Positions 1 to 7,127 are shown, counted from the first letter of the stretch. The stretch: DNA of 10,223 bases from CAZUQA01 sp964622375 (GCA_964622375.1 CAZUQA010000057.1:1-10223); one strand, 5' to 3'. Numbers and translations: made by a program. Notes: generated by a model from the letters alone, not told the origin.

Positions 1-3000
1 GGTGATCAGTTTGTCAGCAACGGCTTAAGCTTGCAAGCTTATTACTCAAATAATACTAGTGAAACCGTGCAAGCGGAAGCCCTTAGCGGCTATGATATAA
101 CAGCCGGTTTTAAAAGAATTACCGTTGATTTCCAAGGCAAACAAGATTTCTTTGAAGTCGAAGTAAAACCGCGACGTTTGACCAATATAAAAATCACCAA
201 GCTACCTGATAAATTACAGTATGTCGAAGGTGAAGCTTTGAATTTGAGCGGTTTGGAAGTTATGGCTTTCTATCGCAATGATATCAAAAATCTTGTTCGG
301 GATTATGTGGTGGAGGGTTATGACAACGCCCCGGGCACTAAGAGACTGAGTGTCAATTATGAAAACAAGAGCGATAGTTTCAATGTCGAAGTCAGCAATC
401 GGCAATTGACTGGTATCCGCGCCAGCATTAAACCGGAAAAACAACGTTATTTGGAAGGTGAAATCTTCCAGAAGAGCGATGTCAGGGTCCTGGCTTACTA
501 CAACAACAATACCAGTGAAGAGATCTTCAACTTCATAGTCAGCGGTTTTGACGCGACAGCCGGTTCGAAAAACTTAACAGTGAGTTTTGGCGGCTTCAGC
601 GACTTTGTCAATGTAGAAGTGACACCCCGGCAATTGAGCAAAATTGCAGTCAGTGCTTTACCGGAACGCTTAATATACTTGGAAGGTGAAAGTTTTTCTG
701 CAGCTGGTCTGCAGGTTACCGCCTATTATTCCAATAATACCAGTGAACTGCTAACTGACTACCAACTTAACGGCTATACGAACACCCCGGGAGAAAAGAG
801 TCTCCAAGTCAGCTATCAAGGTATGACGGATACTTTCAAAGCGCGCGTTGTACCCAAACGCTTGGTCGGCTTAAATATCAGCGAAATGCCGAAGAAACTG
901 AGCTATTTAGAAGGCGAACAGTTCGATCCTTTAGGCTTAGTTGTCGCTGTGCAATATGATAACGGTAGCCAACAGACCATTGCTGATTATGTTTTAAGTG
1001 GTTACGATACGACCGTCGGAATTAAGAAGCTTCTGGTCAATTACCAAGGCTTTTCCCGTGCCTTTAATGTGGAGGTCTTACCGCGACAACTGACCGGAAT
1101 CTTTATCGCTCAGCTACCATTCAAACGCGTTTACTTAGAAGGTGAGATTTTCAACCCGGAAGGTTTGTTGGTCAGCGGTCAGTATAACAACAATACCCAA
1201 CAGTTAATCCACGATTACAGCCTGAGCGGCTATGATAACACCGTCGGCACTAAAGCGATTCAAGTGAGCTATCTGGATTTCACTGATGTCTTTAATATCG
1301 AAGTTGAAGCCAAAGAAGTGGTCAGTGTCATCGTTCAACCGAAACCTAATAAACTCAGTTATTTGGAAGGCGAAGACTTACAGCTCACTGGTATGGTGGT
1401 AACTGCTTACTTCAATAACAATACCAAAAGCCTCATCACTGATTACAGTATCAGCGGTTATGATGCGACTGTCGGCGAGAAAAACATCATCGTAGCTTAC
1501 CAAGGGAAAAGCGACAGCTTTAATGTAAGAGTTAAGCGCAAGAAATTGCTACGTATTGCCATAGTTAAAAAACCGGAAAAATTGAACTACAAAGAACAGG
1601 AAGAATTTGATTCTTTGGGTTTACAAGTGCGGGCTTTCTATGATAACGGTAGTAGCCAAGATATCTTGACCTACCAAGTATCCGGTTTTGATGCTTTACC
1701 GGGCAAAAAGAAAATTACCGTCAGTTATGAAGGCTGTTTTGATTATTTTTATATCAATGTCAGTAAGAAACGCTTAATAAATATCAGTGTCAGCAAAAAA
1801 CCGAATAAGTTGGTCTATTTGGAAGGGGAATATTTAGATTTAAGTGGCATGGAGGTTGTGGCTTTTTACGATAATGAGACTTCCGAAGTCATAAATAACT
1901 ACGATGTCGCCGGTTTTGCCAGTAAACCGGGACGTCAAGATGTCGTTATCTCCTATCTGGACCACGCTGATACAATAAATCTGAAGGTCGTAAAGAAAGA
2001 AGTTGTCGCCTTAAGCATCAACCGCCAACCTGATAAAACCGTCTACTTGGAAGGTGAGAAGCTCGATACCAGCGGTATGGAAGTCAGAGCCCTATATAAT
2101 AACGACAGCAGTGAAGTGATCAGTAAATATCAGATAAGCGGGTATGACAGTAAACCTGGCGACAAGAAGTTGACGCTGACTTATCAAAGTGTCAGCACCT
2201 CATTCATTGTCAAAGTACAAGGGCGCCAACTGTTAAGAATCACGGTCAGCAAACGTCCGGAAAAGACCCTTTACTTGGAAGGGGAAGCCTTTCAAAAAGC
2301 CGGTATGGTTGTTTTGGCGCAATATAACAACGGCAGCCAACAAGAAGTACGAGACTACAGCATTAGTGGCTATGATCCCAGTCCGGGCATTAAAAATGTC
2401 GTCGTGCTTTACGACAATAAAGCCGATAACTTCCCGGTGGAAGTCCGCGCTAAGGAAGTCGTTCAGGTTGTGGTCAGCGTAAAAGACAGTCAAAAGCAAT
2501 ATTTAGAAGGTGACAGCTTTACCCCGGAAGCCATCGAGGTTCGCGCTTTCTACAACAACAATACCCAAGCCGTATTACCGCCCACTGAATACAAAATCGC
2601 CGGCTTTGACAGTACGCCGGGAGTAAAAATCGTAAAAATCATAGTCGCTGACAAATACGACAGCTTAGCGGTAAATGTCAGAGCTCGGAGCTTAAGTGGC
2701 GTTCTGATTGACGAAAAACCGGATAAACTGGTTTATATTGAAGGAGAGAAGTTTGAGAAAAAAGGCTTAAAAGTCCGCGCTACTTATGATAATGGCGATC
2801 AAGAAAACCTGGAAGCTTATCAAATAAGCGGCTATGAGCCCTCAGTCGGAGTTAAACGCGTCATTATCACTTATCAAGATAAAAGTGCCGAATTCGCTGT
2901 TGAGGTTTTAGCTAAACGATTAAGCCACCTAAGTGCGGAGCTCAAGGATAAACGACGCAAGATCTTAGAAGGAGAAAATTTCGCGCGCGAAGCCCTGATT

Positions 3001-4581
3001 GTCAAAGCTCATTATGATAACGGTACTTACCAGCTCATTGATGATTACTATTTAAGCGGTTATGACAGTAGTCCGGGCACTAAAGAGTTATTGTTAAGCT
3101 ACGAGAACAAAACCACGACATTGAATATCACCGTGTTGCCTAAGCAGTTGTTGCGCTTGGCAATCCAACAAAAACCGCAACAGCTTAAATATTTAGAAGG
3201 GGCTGCGCTTAACTTAGAGGGTTTGCAATTGTATGGCTATTATGACAATGGGGAAAGAAGTTTAGTTGATGCCTATCAAGTCAGCGGTTTTCAACCGACC
3301 CCCGGCAAAAAGAAAATCACTTTATCCTATTTAGGGAAAAAAGCGACTTTTGAAGTGGAAGTCAAAGCTCGTAAAATCCAGTCATTAGAGTTGATTAAAA
3401 AACCGGATAAATTGATCTATCTGGAAGGTGACAGTTTTGATGATCGCGGCTTACAAGTGACAGCCTACTACGACAATAATAGTCGGCAAGAGGTAAAAGC
3501 TTATCAGCTTTCCGGTTTCAGCAGCAGCCCGGGTTCTAAAAACATTACAGTCAGCTATCAGGGCTTGAGCACTTCATTCGCGGTGGTTGTTAAAAAGAAA
3601 TCTTTAGTACGCATCAAAGTTGTCGGCAAGAAAGATAGTTTTTATTTCTTACAGGGAGCCAGCTTTGATCCGACAAAACTGGCGGTTTTAGCTTACTACG
3701 ATAACGGTAGCTCGCAGGAAATAAAAGACTATAAAGTTCGCGGTTACTCCGCAACAGTTGGGCGGAAGAATTTGACCATCGAGTATCAAGGGGCTTTGGA
3801 AAGCTGGCAGATTGAAGTAGTTCCCCGGGTATTGAAAGCGATTAAAGTCAGTCAAAATCCCCATAAAATGATTTACTATCAAGGGGAAACTCTGGATATT
3901 TCCGGTATGAAAGTGACAGCTTTCTACAATAATAATCTGAGTGAAGAAATCAAAGAGTATCAATGTAGTGCCGATTTCTCCGCCATCGGCAACAGTAAAG
4001 TCCGCATCACTTATCTCGGGCGCCGTTGTTGGTTAGAGGTTAAAGTCTTAGCTAAAGAGCTATTGGGTATTAAGGTGGTAGCTTTGCAGGAAAACCTCGT
4101 TTTGTTCAGTGATGAGAAGTTTGATACAGCCGCTGTTAGTGTTATTGCCCATTACAACAACGATACCCAAGAAACCATCATTGATTATAACTATCAGGTA
4201 GTTGATATCAGCAGTGAAGAAAAAAGCTTGCTGGTGAGCTATCAAGGTAAAAGCGATACTATGAATTTCTTAGTAATACCACGCCGGGTAATCGGTTTGA
4301 CGGTAGCTAAGCTACCCCAGCGGACACTCTATGTTGAAGATGAGGCTTTTGATCAAAGCGGAATGGTGGTTACCATCACCCTGGCTGACGGCTCCAGTCG
4401 TACTATCAAAGATTACCAAATCAGCGGTTATGATTCCGAACCGGGGATTAAGAATGTCATAGTGCGTTACGAGCGTCCGGTAAACCGTTTCGGTAATATC
4501 GTCAAAGAAGGAAATGCTTTACGCTTAGAAGTGGTAAGTGACAGCTTTAAAGTTGAAGTATTACCACGCAGCAGTCGGACT
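1..4581 (+). repeat. Array of 20 tandem 228-bp (76-residue) Big_3 units
   Basis: The first unit is cut by the left edge (1-213; 71 residues, exactly a full unit minus five). Full units start at 214, 442, 670, 898, 1126, 1354, 1582, 1810, 2038, 2266, 2494, 2728, 2956, 3184, 3412, 3640, 3868, 4096 and 4324. All steps are 228 bp except the unit at 2494, which is 234 bp because two residues (within VLPPTEY) are added. The last unit is 258 bp. The protein pattern is conserved, but the DNA is well diverged and uses different synonymous codons. The array is therefore old and not a product of recent slippage or recombination. The loop after the AxY strand comes in an NNNT-like and a DNGS-like version, mixed along the array without a clear super-repeat. 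Confidence 0.92.
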
Positions 4582-4584
4582 TAA
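1..4584 (+). CDS. Giant tandem Ig-like (Big_3-type) repeat surface or secreted protein, 5' end cut by window
   Basis: The reading frame is open from base 1 to a TAA at 4582-4584, giving 1527 residues with no start in view. The first TTG at base 31 lies inside a repeat unit and is not a start. The visible part consists of 20 tandem units of about 76 residues. Each has the pattern YLEGE, then GLxVxAxY, N/D-N-G/N-S/T, DYxxSGYD, PGxK, xVSYQGKSDSFNVEV and a basic linker such as PRQL or KKRL. This is the signature of the bacterial Ig-like group 3 (Big_3) beta-sandwich, a family known mostly from extracellular and cell-surface proteins. The signal peptide and any functional head must lie to the left. 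The C-terminus ends in LPRSSRT, with no LPXTG motif, SLH domain, choline-binding repeat or transmembrane segment. A stalk, adhesin or wall-binding role is inference. The phosphatase gene starts three bases after the stop, so the two are probably cotranscribed. Confidence 0.9.
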   Translation, partial: GDQFVSNGLSLQAYYSNNTSETVQAEALSGYDITAGFKRITVDFQGKQDFFEVEVKPRRLTNIKITKLPDKLQYVEGEALNLSGLEVMAFYRNDIKNLVRDYVVEGYDNAPGTKRLSVNYENKSDSFNVEVSNRQLTGIRASIKPEKQRYLEGEIFQKSDVRVLAYYNNNTSEEIFNFIVSGFDATAGSKNLTVSFGGFSDFVNVEVTPRQLSKIAVSALPERLIYLEGESFSAAGLQVTAYYSNNTSELLTDYQLNGYTNTPGEKSLQVSYQGMTDTFKARVVPKRLVGLNISEMPKKLSYLEGEQFDPLGLVVAVQYDNGSQQTIADYVLSGYDTTVGIKKLLVNYQGFSRAFNVEVLPRQLTGIFIAQLPFKRVYLEGEIFNPEGLLVSGQYNNNTQQLIHDYSLSGYDNTVGTKAIQVSYLDFTDVFNIEVEAKEVVSVIVQPKPNKLSYLEGEDLQLTGMVVTAYFNNNTKSLITDYSISGYDATVGEKNIIVAYQGKSDSFNVRVKRKKLLRIAIVKKPEKLNYKEQEEFDSLGLQVRAFYDNGSSQDILTYQVSGFDALPGKKKITVSYEGCFDYFYINVSKKRLINISVSKKPNKLVYLEGEYLDLSGMEVVAFYDNETSEVINNYDVAGFASKPGRQDVVISYLDHADTINLKVVKKEVVALSINRQPDKTVYLEGEKLDTSGMEVRALYNNDSSEVISKYQISGYDSKPGDKKLTLTYQSVSTSFIVKVQGRQLLRITVSKRPEKTLYLEGEAFQKAGMVVLAQYNNGSQQEVRDYSISGYDPSPGIKNVVVLYDNKADNFPVEVRAKEVVQVVVSVKDSQKQYLEGDSFTPEAIEVRAFYNNNTQAVLPPTEYKIAGFDSTPGVKIVKIIVADKYDSLAVNVRARSLSGVLIDEKPDKLVYIEGEKFEKKGLKVRATYDNGDQENLEAYQISGYEPSVGVKRVIITYQDKSAEFAVEVLAKRLSHLSAELKDKRRKILEGENFAREALIVKAHYDNGTYQLIDDYYLSGYDSSPGTKELLLSYENKTTTLNITVLPKQLLRLAIQQKPQQLKYLEGAALNLEGLQLYGYYDNGERSLVDAYQVSGFQPTPGKKKITLSYLGKKATFEVEVKARKIQSLELIKKPDKLIYLEGDSFDDRGLQVTAYYDNNSRQEVKAYQLSGFSSSPGSKNITVSYQGLSTSFAVVVKKKSLVRIKVVGKKDSFYFLQGASFDPTKLAVLAYYDNGSSQEIKDYKVRGYSATVGRKNLTIEYQGALESWQIEVVPRVLKAIKVSQNPHKMIYYQGETLDISGMKVTAFYNNNLSEEIKEYQCSADFSAIGNSKVRITYLGRRCWLEVKVLAKELLGIKVVALQENLVLFSDEKFDTAAVSVIAHYNNDTQETIIDYNYQVVDISSEEKSLLVSYQGKSDTMNFLVIPRRVIGLTVAKLPQRTLYVEDEAFDQSGMVVTITLADGSSRTIKDYQISGYDSEPGIKNVIVRYERPVNRFGNIVKEGNALRLEVVSDSFKVEVLPRSSRT
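4324..4581 (+). repeat. C-terminal cap unit of the Big_3 array with a 19-residue insertion
   Basis: This unit keeps YVEDEAFDQSGM, DYQISGYD and PGIK. Between VRYE and SDSFKVEV it carries about 19 extra residues, including RPVNRFGNIVKEG, that no other unit has. It also replaces the usual AxY strand by TITLADGSS, and the protein ends seven residues after VEV. The two preceding units (3868 and 4096) are also the most degenerate: the SGYD loop becomes CSADFSAIG and QVVDISSEE, and YLEGE becomes YYQGE and LFSDE. The end of the array is thus structurally distinct from its body. Confidence 0.75.
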
Positions 4585-4587
4585 TTA

Positions 4588-5397
4588 ATGAAGATTTTTG
4601 TTTCCGATATCGATGGAACGCTCTATTCGCATGAGAGCTTCAGCATACCGGAATTAACTAAAACTACCCAAGCTTTTCAAGCTTTAAAACAAAGAGGGAT
4701 ACCCATAGTCTTTGCGACGGCGCGCATATTAGCCGGTTGTTTTAGTATCTTGGAATGCTTGCATCTAAAAGCGGAGGAAGTTTATCTTGTTACCGGCAAC
4801 GGGGCGGAAGTCTACCATGGCAAGTATATCTATGAAGCGGTATTGCCGCCGACGCTGATTCAAGAACTCTATGATTACGCCTTACAACATGACTTAGTCT
4901 TGGGGGTTGACCAAGCGGATTGCCTTTTAATTCAAGCATACAATTCGGCTTTTGATGAAGATCGGATCAGTTTGCCGATTGATTTAGTTGTGCCTCATGA
5001 TTTCATCAAAGCGATCAAACATCCGGTGCACAAAGCTTCATTAACCGGTAGCGAAAAACAGATAGCCGAGTATTTTACCTTGGTGCACCAGCGTTTTTCC
5101 CCTTATGTCAATGTCTGCCGGGCCGGTAAGGATTACATCGACATCACGGAAAAAGAACATACAAAAGCTTATGGTCTCAAAATTTTGCTGGAAATACTGC
5201 AAAAACAGGACGATAAAGTATATTATATAGGTGATAGCCACAACGACTTGGAGTTGATGGCTAGGGCTGATGTGGTCGGTGCGGTTGCTAATGCCATCGT
5301 TGAATGCCGAGCTTTGGCAGATATCGTTGTCGGCAGTTGTGAAGCCGGAGGCGTTGCCGAATTTATACAGTGGATGCTAGATGAACAGGATAAGTGA
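4588..5397 (+). CDS. Cof-type HAD-IIB family hydrolase (sugar- or nucleotide-phosphate phosphatase)
   Basis: This 269-residue cytoplasmic protein has the full set of HAD superfamily motifs. Motif I is DIDGT at residues 7-11 (nucleophile Asp7, acid/base Asp9), motif II is ATAR with Thr44, and motif IV is GDSHND at 215-220 with the Mg2+-binding acids Asp216 and Asp220. The GNGAEVY stretch and the following GAVANA segment are typical of the Cof/YidA/YwpJ group, which has a C2-type cap and usually dephosphorylates small sugar phosphates, nucleotides or FMN. The length matches the family. The motif III lysine is probably in the SLTGSEKQ region. The exact substrate cannot be read from sequence. The ATG lies three bases after the preceding stop with no clear Shine-Dalgarno sequence, which suggests translational coupling. 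The 3' end overlaps the next ORF by 17 bases. Confidence 0.9.
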   Translation: MKIFVSDIDGTLYSHESFSIPELTKTTQAFQALKQRGIPIVFATARILAGCFSILECLHLKAEEVYLVTGNGAEVYHGKYIYEAVLPPTLIQELYDYALQHDLVLGVDQADCLLIQAYNSAFDEDRISLPIDLVVPHDFIKAIKHPVHKASLTGSEKQIAEYFTLVHQRFSPYVNVCRAGKDYIDITEKEHTKAYGLKILLEILQKQDDKVYYIGDSHNDLELMARADVVGAVANAIVECRALADIVVGSCEAGGVAEFIQWMLDEQDK

Positions 5398-5566
5398 AGA
5401 ATTGCTAGTAATAAAATTAAATTTGGCAGCCGCGAAATTGCTGGAATGTTACCAATGGAATCATCTTGCGCTCAACTATGCTGAAGTAAATGAGCGGCTG
5501 GCTGCAGTGCAGTTAATGCTTGAAGACTTACAGCAACGGCTTTTAGAGGTCGATAATACCGAATGA
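5381..5566 (+). CDS. Small helical protein of unknown function between phosphatase and carboxypeptidase
   Basis: This is a 61-residue ORF. Its ATG overlaps the last 17 bases of the phosphatase gene, and its TGA overlaps the start of the carboxypeptidase gene as ATGA. A TAG stop sits directly before the ATG in frame, so the start is unambiguous if the gene is real. The product is rich in Leu, Ala and Glu and looks all-helical, with possible coiled-coil character near the end (NERLAAVQLMLEDLQQRLLE). There is no signal peptide or membrane segment. Filling exactly the gap between two coupled genes supports real translation, because otherwise about 165 bases of an otherwise gap-free cluster would be empty. 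I do not recognise a family. It may serve mainly to couple translation to the carboxypeptidase gene. Confidence 0.6.
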   Translation: MNRISEELLVIKLNLAAAKLLECYQWNHLALNYAEVNERLAAVQLMLEDLQQRLLEVDNTE

Positions 5567-6882
5567 TGAGAAAAATACTGAAAAAACTGCTTTGTAGCAG
5601 TCTGATAATCCTGTTGCTATTACCCGGGTTTACTATTAAGGCGGAGTATAAACAAGAAATTGATTATGCGAATTTCATTTTAGTCAACTTAGACACCGGC
5701 CAGATTCTTTTGCAACGCTATGCCGATGAACACGTCGCTGTTGCCAGTCTAACAAAAATAATGACAGTCATCGTGGCGCTTGAAAGAAATCCGGATTTGC
5801 AGCAGAAAGTGAAGTTTACGGCTGCGATGTTTACCGGACTCAAGGCAGCTGATGCTTCAATCGCCGGCTTCAAAGTCGGGGAAGAGGCGACAATCGAAGA
5901 TTTGTTGTATGGCGCTATGTTGCCTTCGGGGGCGGATGCTACCCGGGCGCTAGCTTTTCATATTGCCGGTAGTGAAGAGGCCTTTGCCTTAATGATGAAT
6001 GAGAAGGCGAGCGAACTGGGAATGAAGGACAGCAATTATGCCAACTCTTCCGGTTTAGATAATCCCCAGCAGTACTCTTGCGCCTATGATCAGTATCTGC
6101 TTTTAGCTTATGCCATAAAAAATCCCACTTTTTTAAAAATACTTAAAACCAGCGAATACACGACAGCCGATGGCAAGCACAAGTTCAGCGATAGTTTTCG
6201 TCAAGCGATGATAAAAAACAATCAGGACGCTTCCTTTATATTAGGGGCAAAAACCGGCTATGAGTCGGCTGCCGGAGTCTGTTTAGCCTCCGTTGTGGAC
6301 GAAAAGGGTGATCGCTTGTTGTTTATCGGTTTAGGTAACCGCTTAAATCGCCAAGAAGCGAGAAAATTTCAAAATGAACTTGATATCTATAGCTATTACA
6401 TCAAGAACTACGACTTGATGACATTGTATAGTGCGACTGATGAACTTTATACTTTTAAACCGGAATACACGGTCAAAAAATCAGTGACTATCAGTTTTGG
6501 TAAAGATTTCCGCTACTACTTACCTCATGATTTTCAACGCGATGACATGGAGCTAATAATAACCGATCAAAAAGTTGTGAGCTACAAAACAGAGAAAGGT
6601 GAGTTGATTGCCCGTTATATGATTTACTATCAAGGGGAAATTATCGACCGGGGTAATATTTATCTGCCGGAAGCTTTGGCGACAAACTTTATTCTCTTGT
6701 TTTTACAGTACAGTACTAAAAATCCGCTGTTTGTCATCGCATCTTTGTTGATCAGCATCTTGGTTTTGTCTTCGATTTTGCTAAGAAGGCTACGCGGTCC
6801 GCGCTACTATGAAGATGAAGATGACGATGAGCTTAGTGAACAGGAAAGCGAACTTACCGAGCCTACCGCAGAAATAGTTTGA
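5563..6882 (+). CDS. D-alanyl-D-alanine carboxypeptidase (serine, S11 / PBP5-type), membrane-anchored
   Basis: This 439-residue protein removes the terminal D-Ala from peptidoglycan stem peptides outside the membrane. A signal peptide spans residues 1-28 (basic KILKK, then a Leu/Ile core, with likely cleavage after TIKA). The catalytic SxxK motif is SLTK at 62-65, with nucleophile Ser62 and general base Lys65. The third motif, KTG, is at 230-232 inside GAKTGYESAAG. The second motif, normally SxN, reads SGAD at 122-125, so the usual Asn is Ala. Residues from about 280 to 375 resemble the beta-rich C-terminal domain of PBP5. Unlike PBP5, which ends in an amphipathic anchor, this protein has a true membrane helix at about 388-408, then RRLRGPRYY and a very acidic cytoplasmic tail. 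The gene starts within the preceding stop (ATGATG; an ATG three bases on is an alternative). Its stop codon lies inside the thrS -35 box. Confidence 0.93.
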   Translation: MMRKILKKLLCSSLIILLLLPGFTIKAEYKQEIDYANFILVNLDTGQILLQRYADEHVAVASLTKIMTVIVALERNPDLQQKVKFTAAMFTGLKAADASIAGFKVGEEATIEDLLYGAMLPSGADATRALAFHIAGSEEAFALMMNEKASELGMKDSNYANSSGLDNPQQYSCAYDQYLLLAYAIKNPTFLKILKTSEYTTADGKHKFSDSFRQAMIKNNQDASFILGAKTGYESAAGVCLASVVDEKGDRLLFIGLGNRLNRQEARKFQNELDIYSYYIKNYDLMTLYSATDELYTFKPEYTVKKSVTISFGKDFRYYLPHDFQRDDMELIITDQKVVSYKTEKGELIARYMIYYQGEIIDRGNIYLPEALATNFILLFLQYSTKNPLFVIASLLISILVLSSILLRRLRGPRYYEDEDDDELSEQESELTEPTAEIV

Positions 6883-6906
6883 CAAAAGTCGCTGGCGTGC
6901 TAAGAT
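6879..6906 (+). promoter_or_regulatory. Promoter of thrS (sigma-A type)
   Basis: A perfect -35 TTGACA at 6879-6884 is followed after 16 bases by TAAGAT (6901-6906), a 4/6 match to the -10 consensus. Transcription should start near 6913, just upstream of Stem I of the T-box. The -35 hexamer contains the TGA stop of the carboxypeptidase gene, so the two transcription units abut with no spacer. No terminator separates them, so read-through from the upstream cluster into the leader is possible. Confidence 0.7.
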
Positions 6907-7071
6907 TATAAGGGTAACGCAGAACAGGACATGATAGTGTCAACTCTGATCAAGAGAGATGATGGTCGCTGCAAATCATTGCAGAGTGGCAGTATTACCG
7001 CCTGGGAGTTATATCTTAATCGATATCGTAATTCGGCGTTAACGAAATAGAGATCGAGCAATCGATGAATT

Positions 7072-7099
7072 AAGGTGGTACCACGAAGCTTTCGTCCTT
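7072..7099 (+). promoter_or_regulatory. T-box antiterminator helix
   Basis: AAGG 7072-7075 pairs with CCTT 7096-7099, and ACGAA 7083-7087 pairs with TTCGT 7091-7095. This leaves the seven-base bulge TGGTACC (7076-7082), the standard T-box antiterminator shape. TGGT at 7076-7079 can pair with the ACCA 3' end of uncharged tRNA-Thr, which implies discriminator base A. The helix uses bases 7086-7099, which the terminator also needs, so the two folds exclude each other. Confidence 0.85.
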
Positions 7100-7119
7100 G
7101 GATGAAAGCTTTTATTTAT
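7086..7119 (+). terminator. Regulated intrinsic terminator of the T-box leader
   Basis: AAGCTTTCGTC (7086-7096) pairs with GATGAAAGCTT (7101-7111), 11 pairs with one G-T wobble, around a CTTG loop, and is followed by a T-rich stretch (TTTTATTTAT). It forms when tRNA-Thr is charged and stops transcription before thrS. Confidence 0.88.
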
Positions 7120-7121
7120 GA

Positions 7122-7127
7122 AGAGGA
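7122..7127 (+). promoter_or_regulatory. Ribosome binding site of thrS
   Basis: AGAGGA lies six bases before the ATG at 7134. It follows the terminator T-tract directly, which fixes the start and leaves no room for a longer N-terminus. Confidence 0.75.

Larger units (their letters stand above)
6913..7119 (+). promoter_or_regulatory. T-box riboswitch (tRNA-Thr sensing leader) of thrS
   Basis: The conserved T-box sequence AAGGTGGTACCACG is at 7072-7085. Stem I folds by hand as TAAC 6915-6918 with GTTA 7008-7011; CAGG 6925-6928 with CCTG 7001-7004; an internal loop; TGTC 6938-6941 with GGCA 6988-6991; ACTCTG 6943-6948 with CAGAGT 6982-6987; the AGAGAG bulge region; and ATGAT 6959-6963 with ATCAT 6975-6979, closing the distal loop. 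The 3' side of the internal loop carries ACC at 6997-6999, a threonine codon, in the specifier position and followed by a purine. By the known mechanism, uncharged tRNA-Thr pairs with this codon and, through its ACCA end, with the UGGU bulge, so that transcription continues into thrS. The middle stems (about 7012-7071) I could not resolve. Confidence 0.93.

Noticed and set aside
31..33. TTG at base 31 as the start of the giant repeat gene
   Set aside because: The frame is open to base 1, and the codons before it (GDQFVSNGLS) match the interior of a repeat unit in exact register.
214..4245. Several antisense ORFs of 60-90 codons inside the repeat gene
   Set aside because: They lie opposite the strongly conserved sense repeat pattern, have no ribosome binding sites, and recur only because the sense units share codon patterns.
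1..4581. The regular 228-bp repetition as a CRISPR or non-coding satellite array
   Set aside because: The units are fully coding, diverged in DNA and conserved in protein. There are no short identical repeats with unique spacers.
5920..5940. Calling the carboxypeptidase a dead enzyme because of SGA in place of SGN
   Set aside because: The nucleophile Ser62, base Lys65 and KTG motif are intact, and I cannot exclude that SGAD is a functional variant in related enzymes.
6970..6985. Perfect hairpin CTGCAA-ATCA-TTGCAG as a separate RNA element
   Set aside because: It competes with the Stem I distal helix (ATGAT/ATCAT) and the CAGAGT strand, which fit the T-box architecture better.
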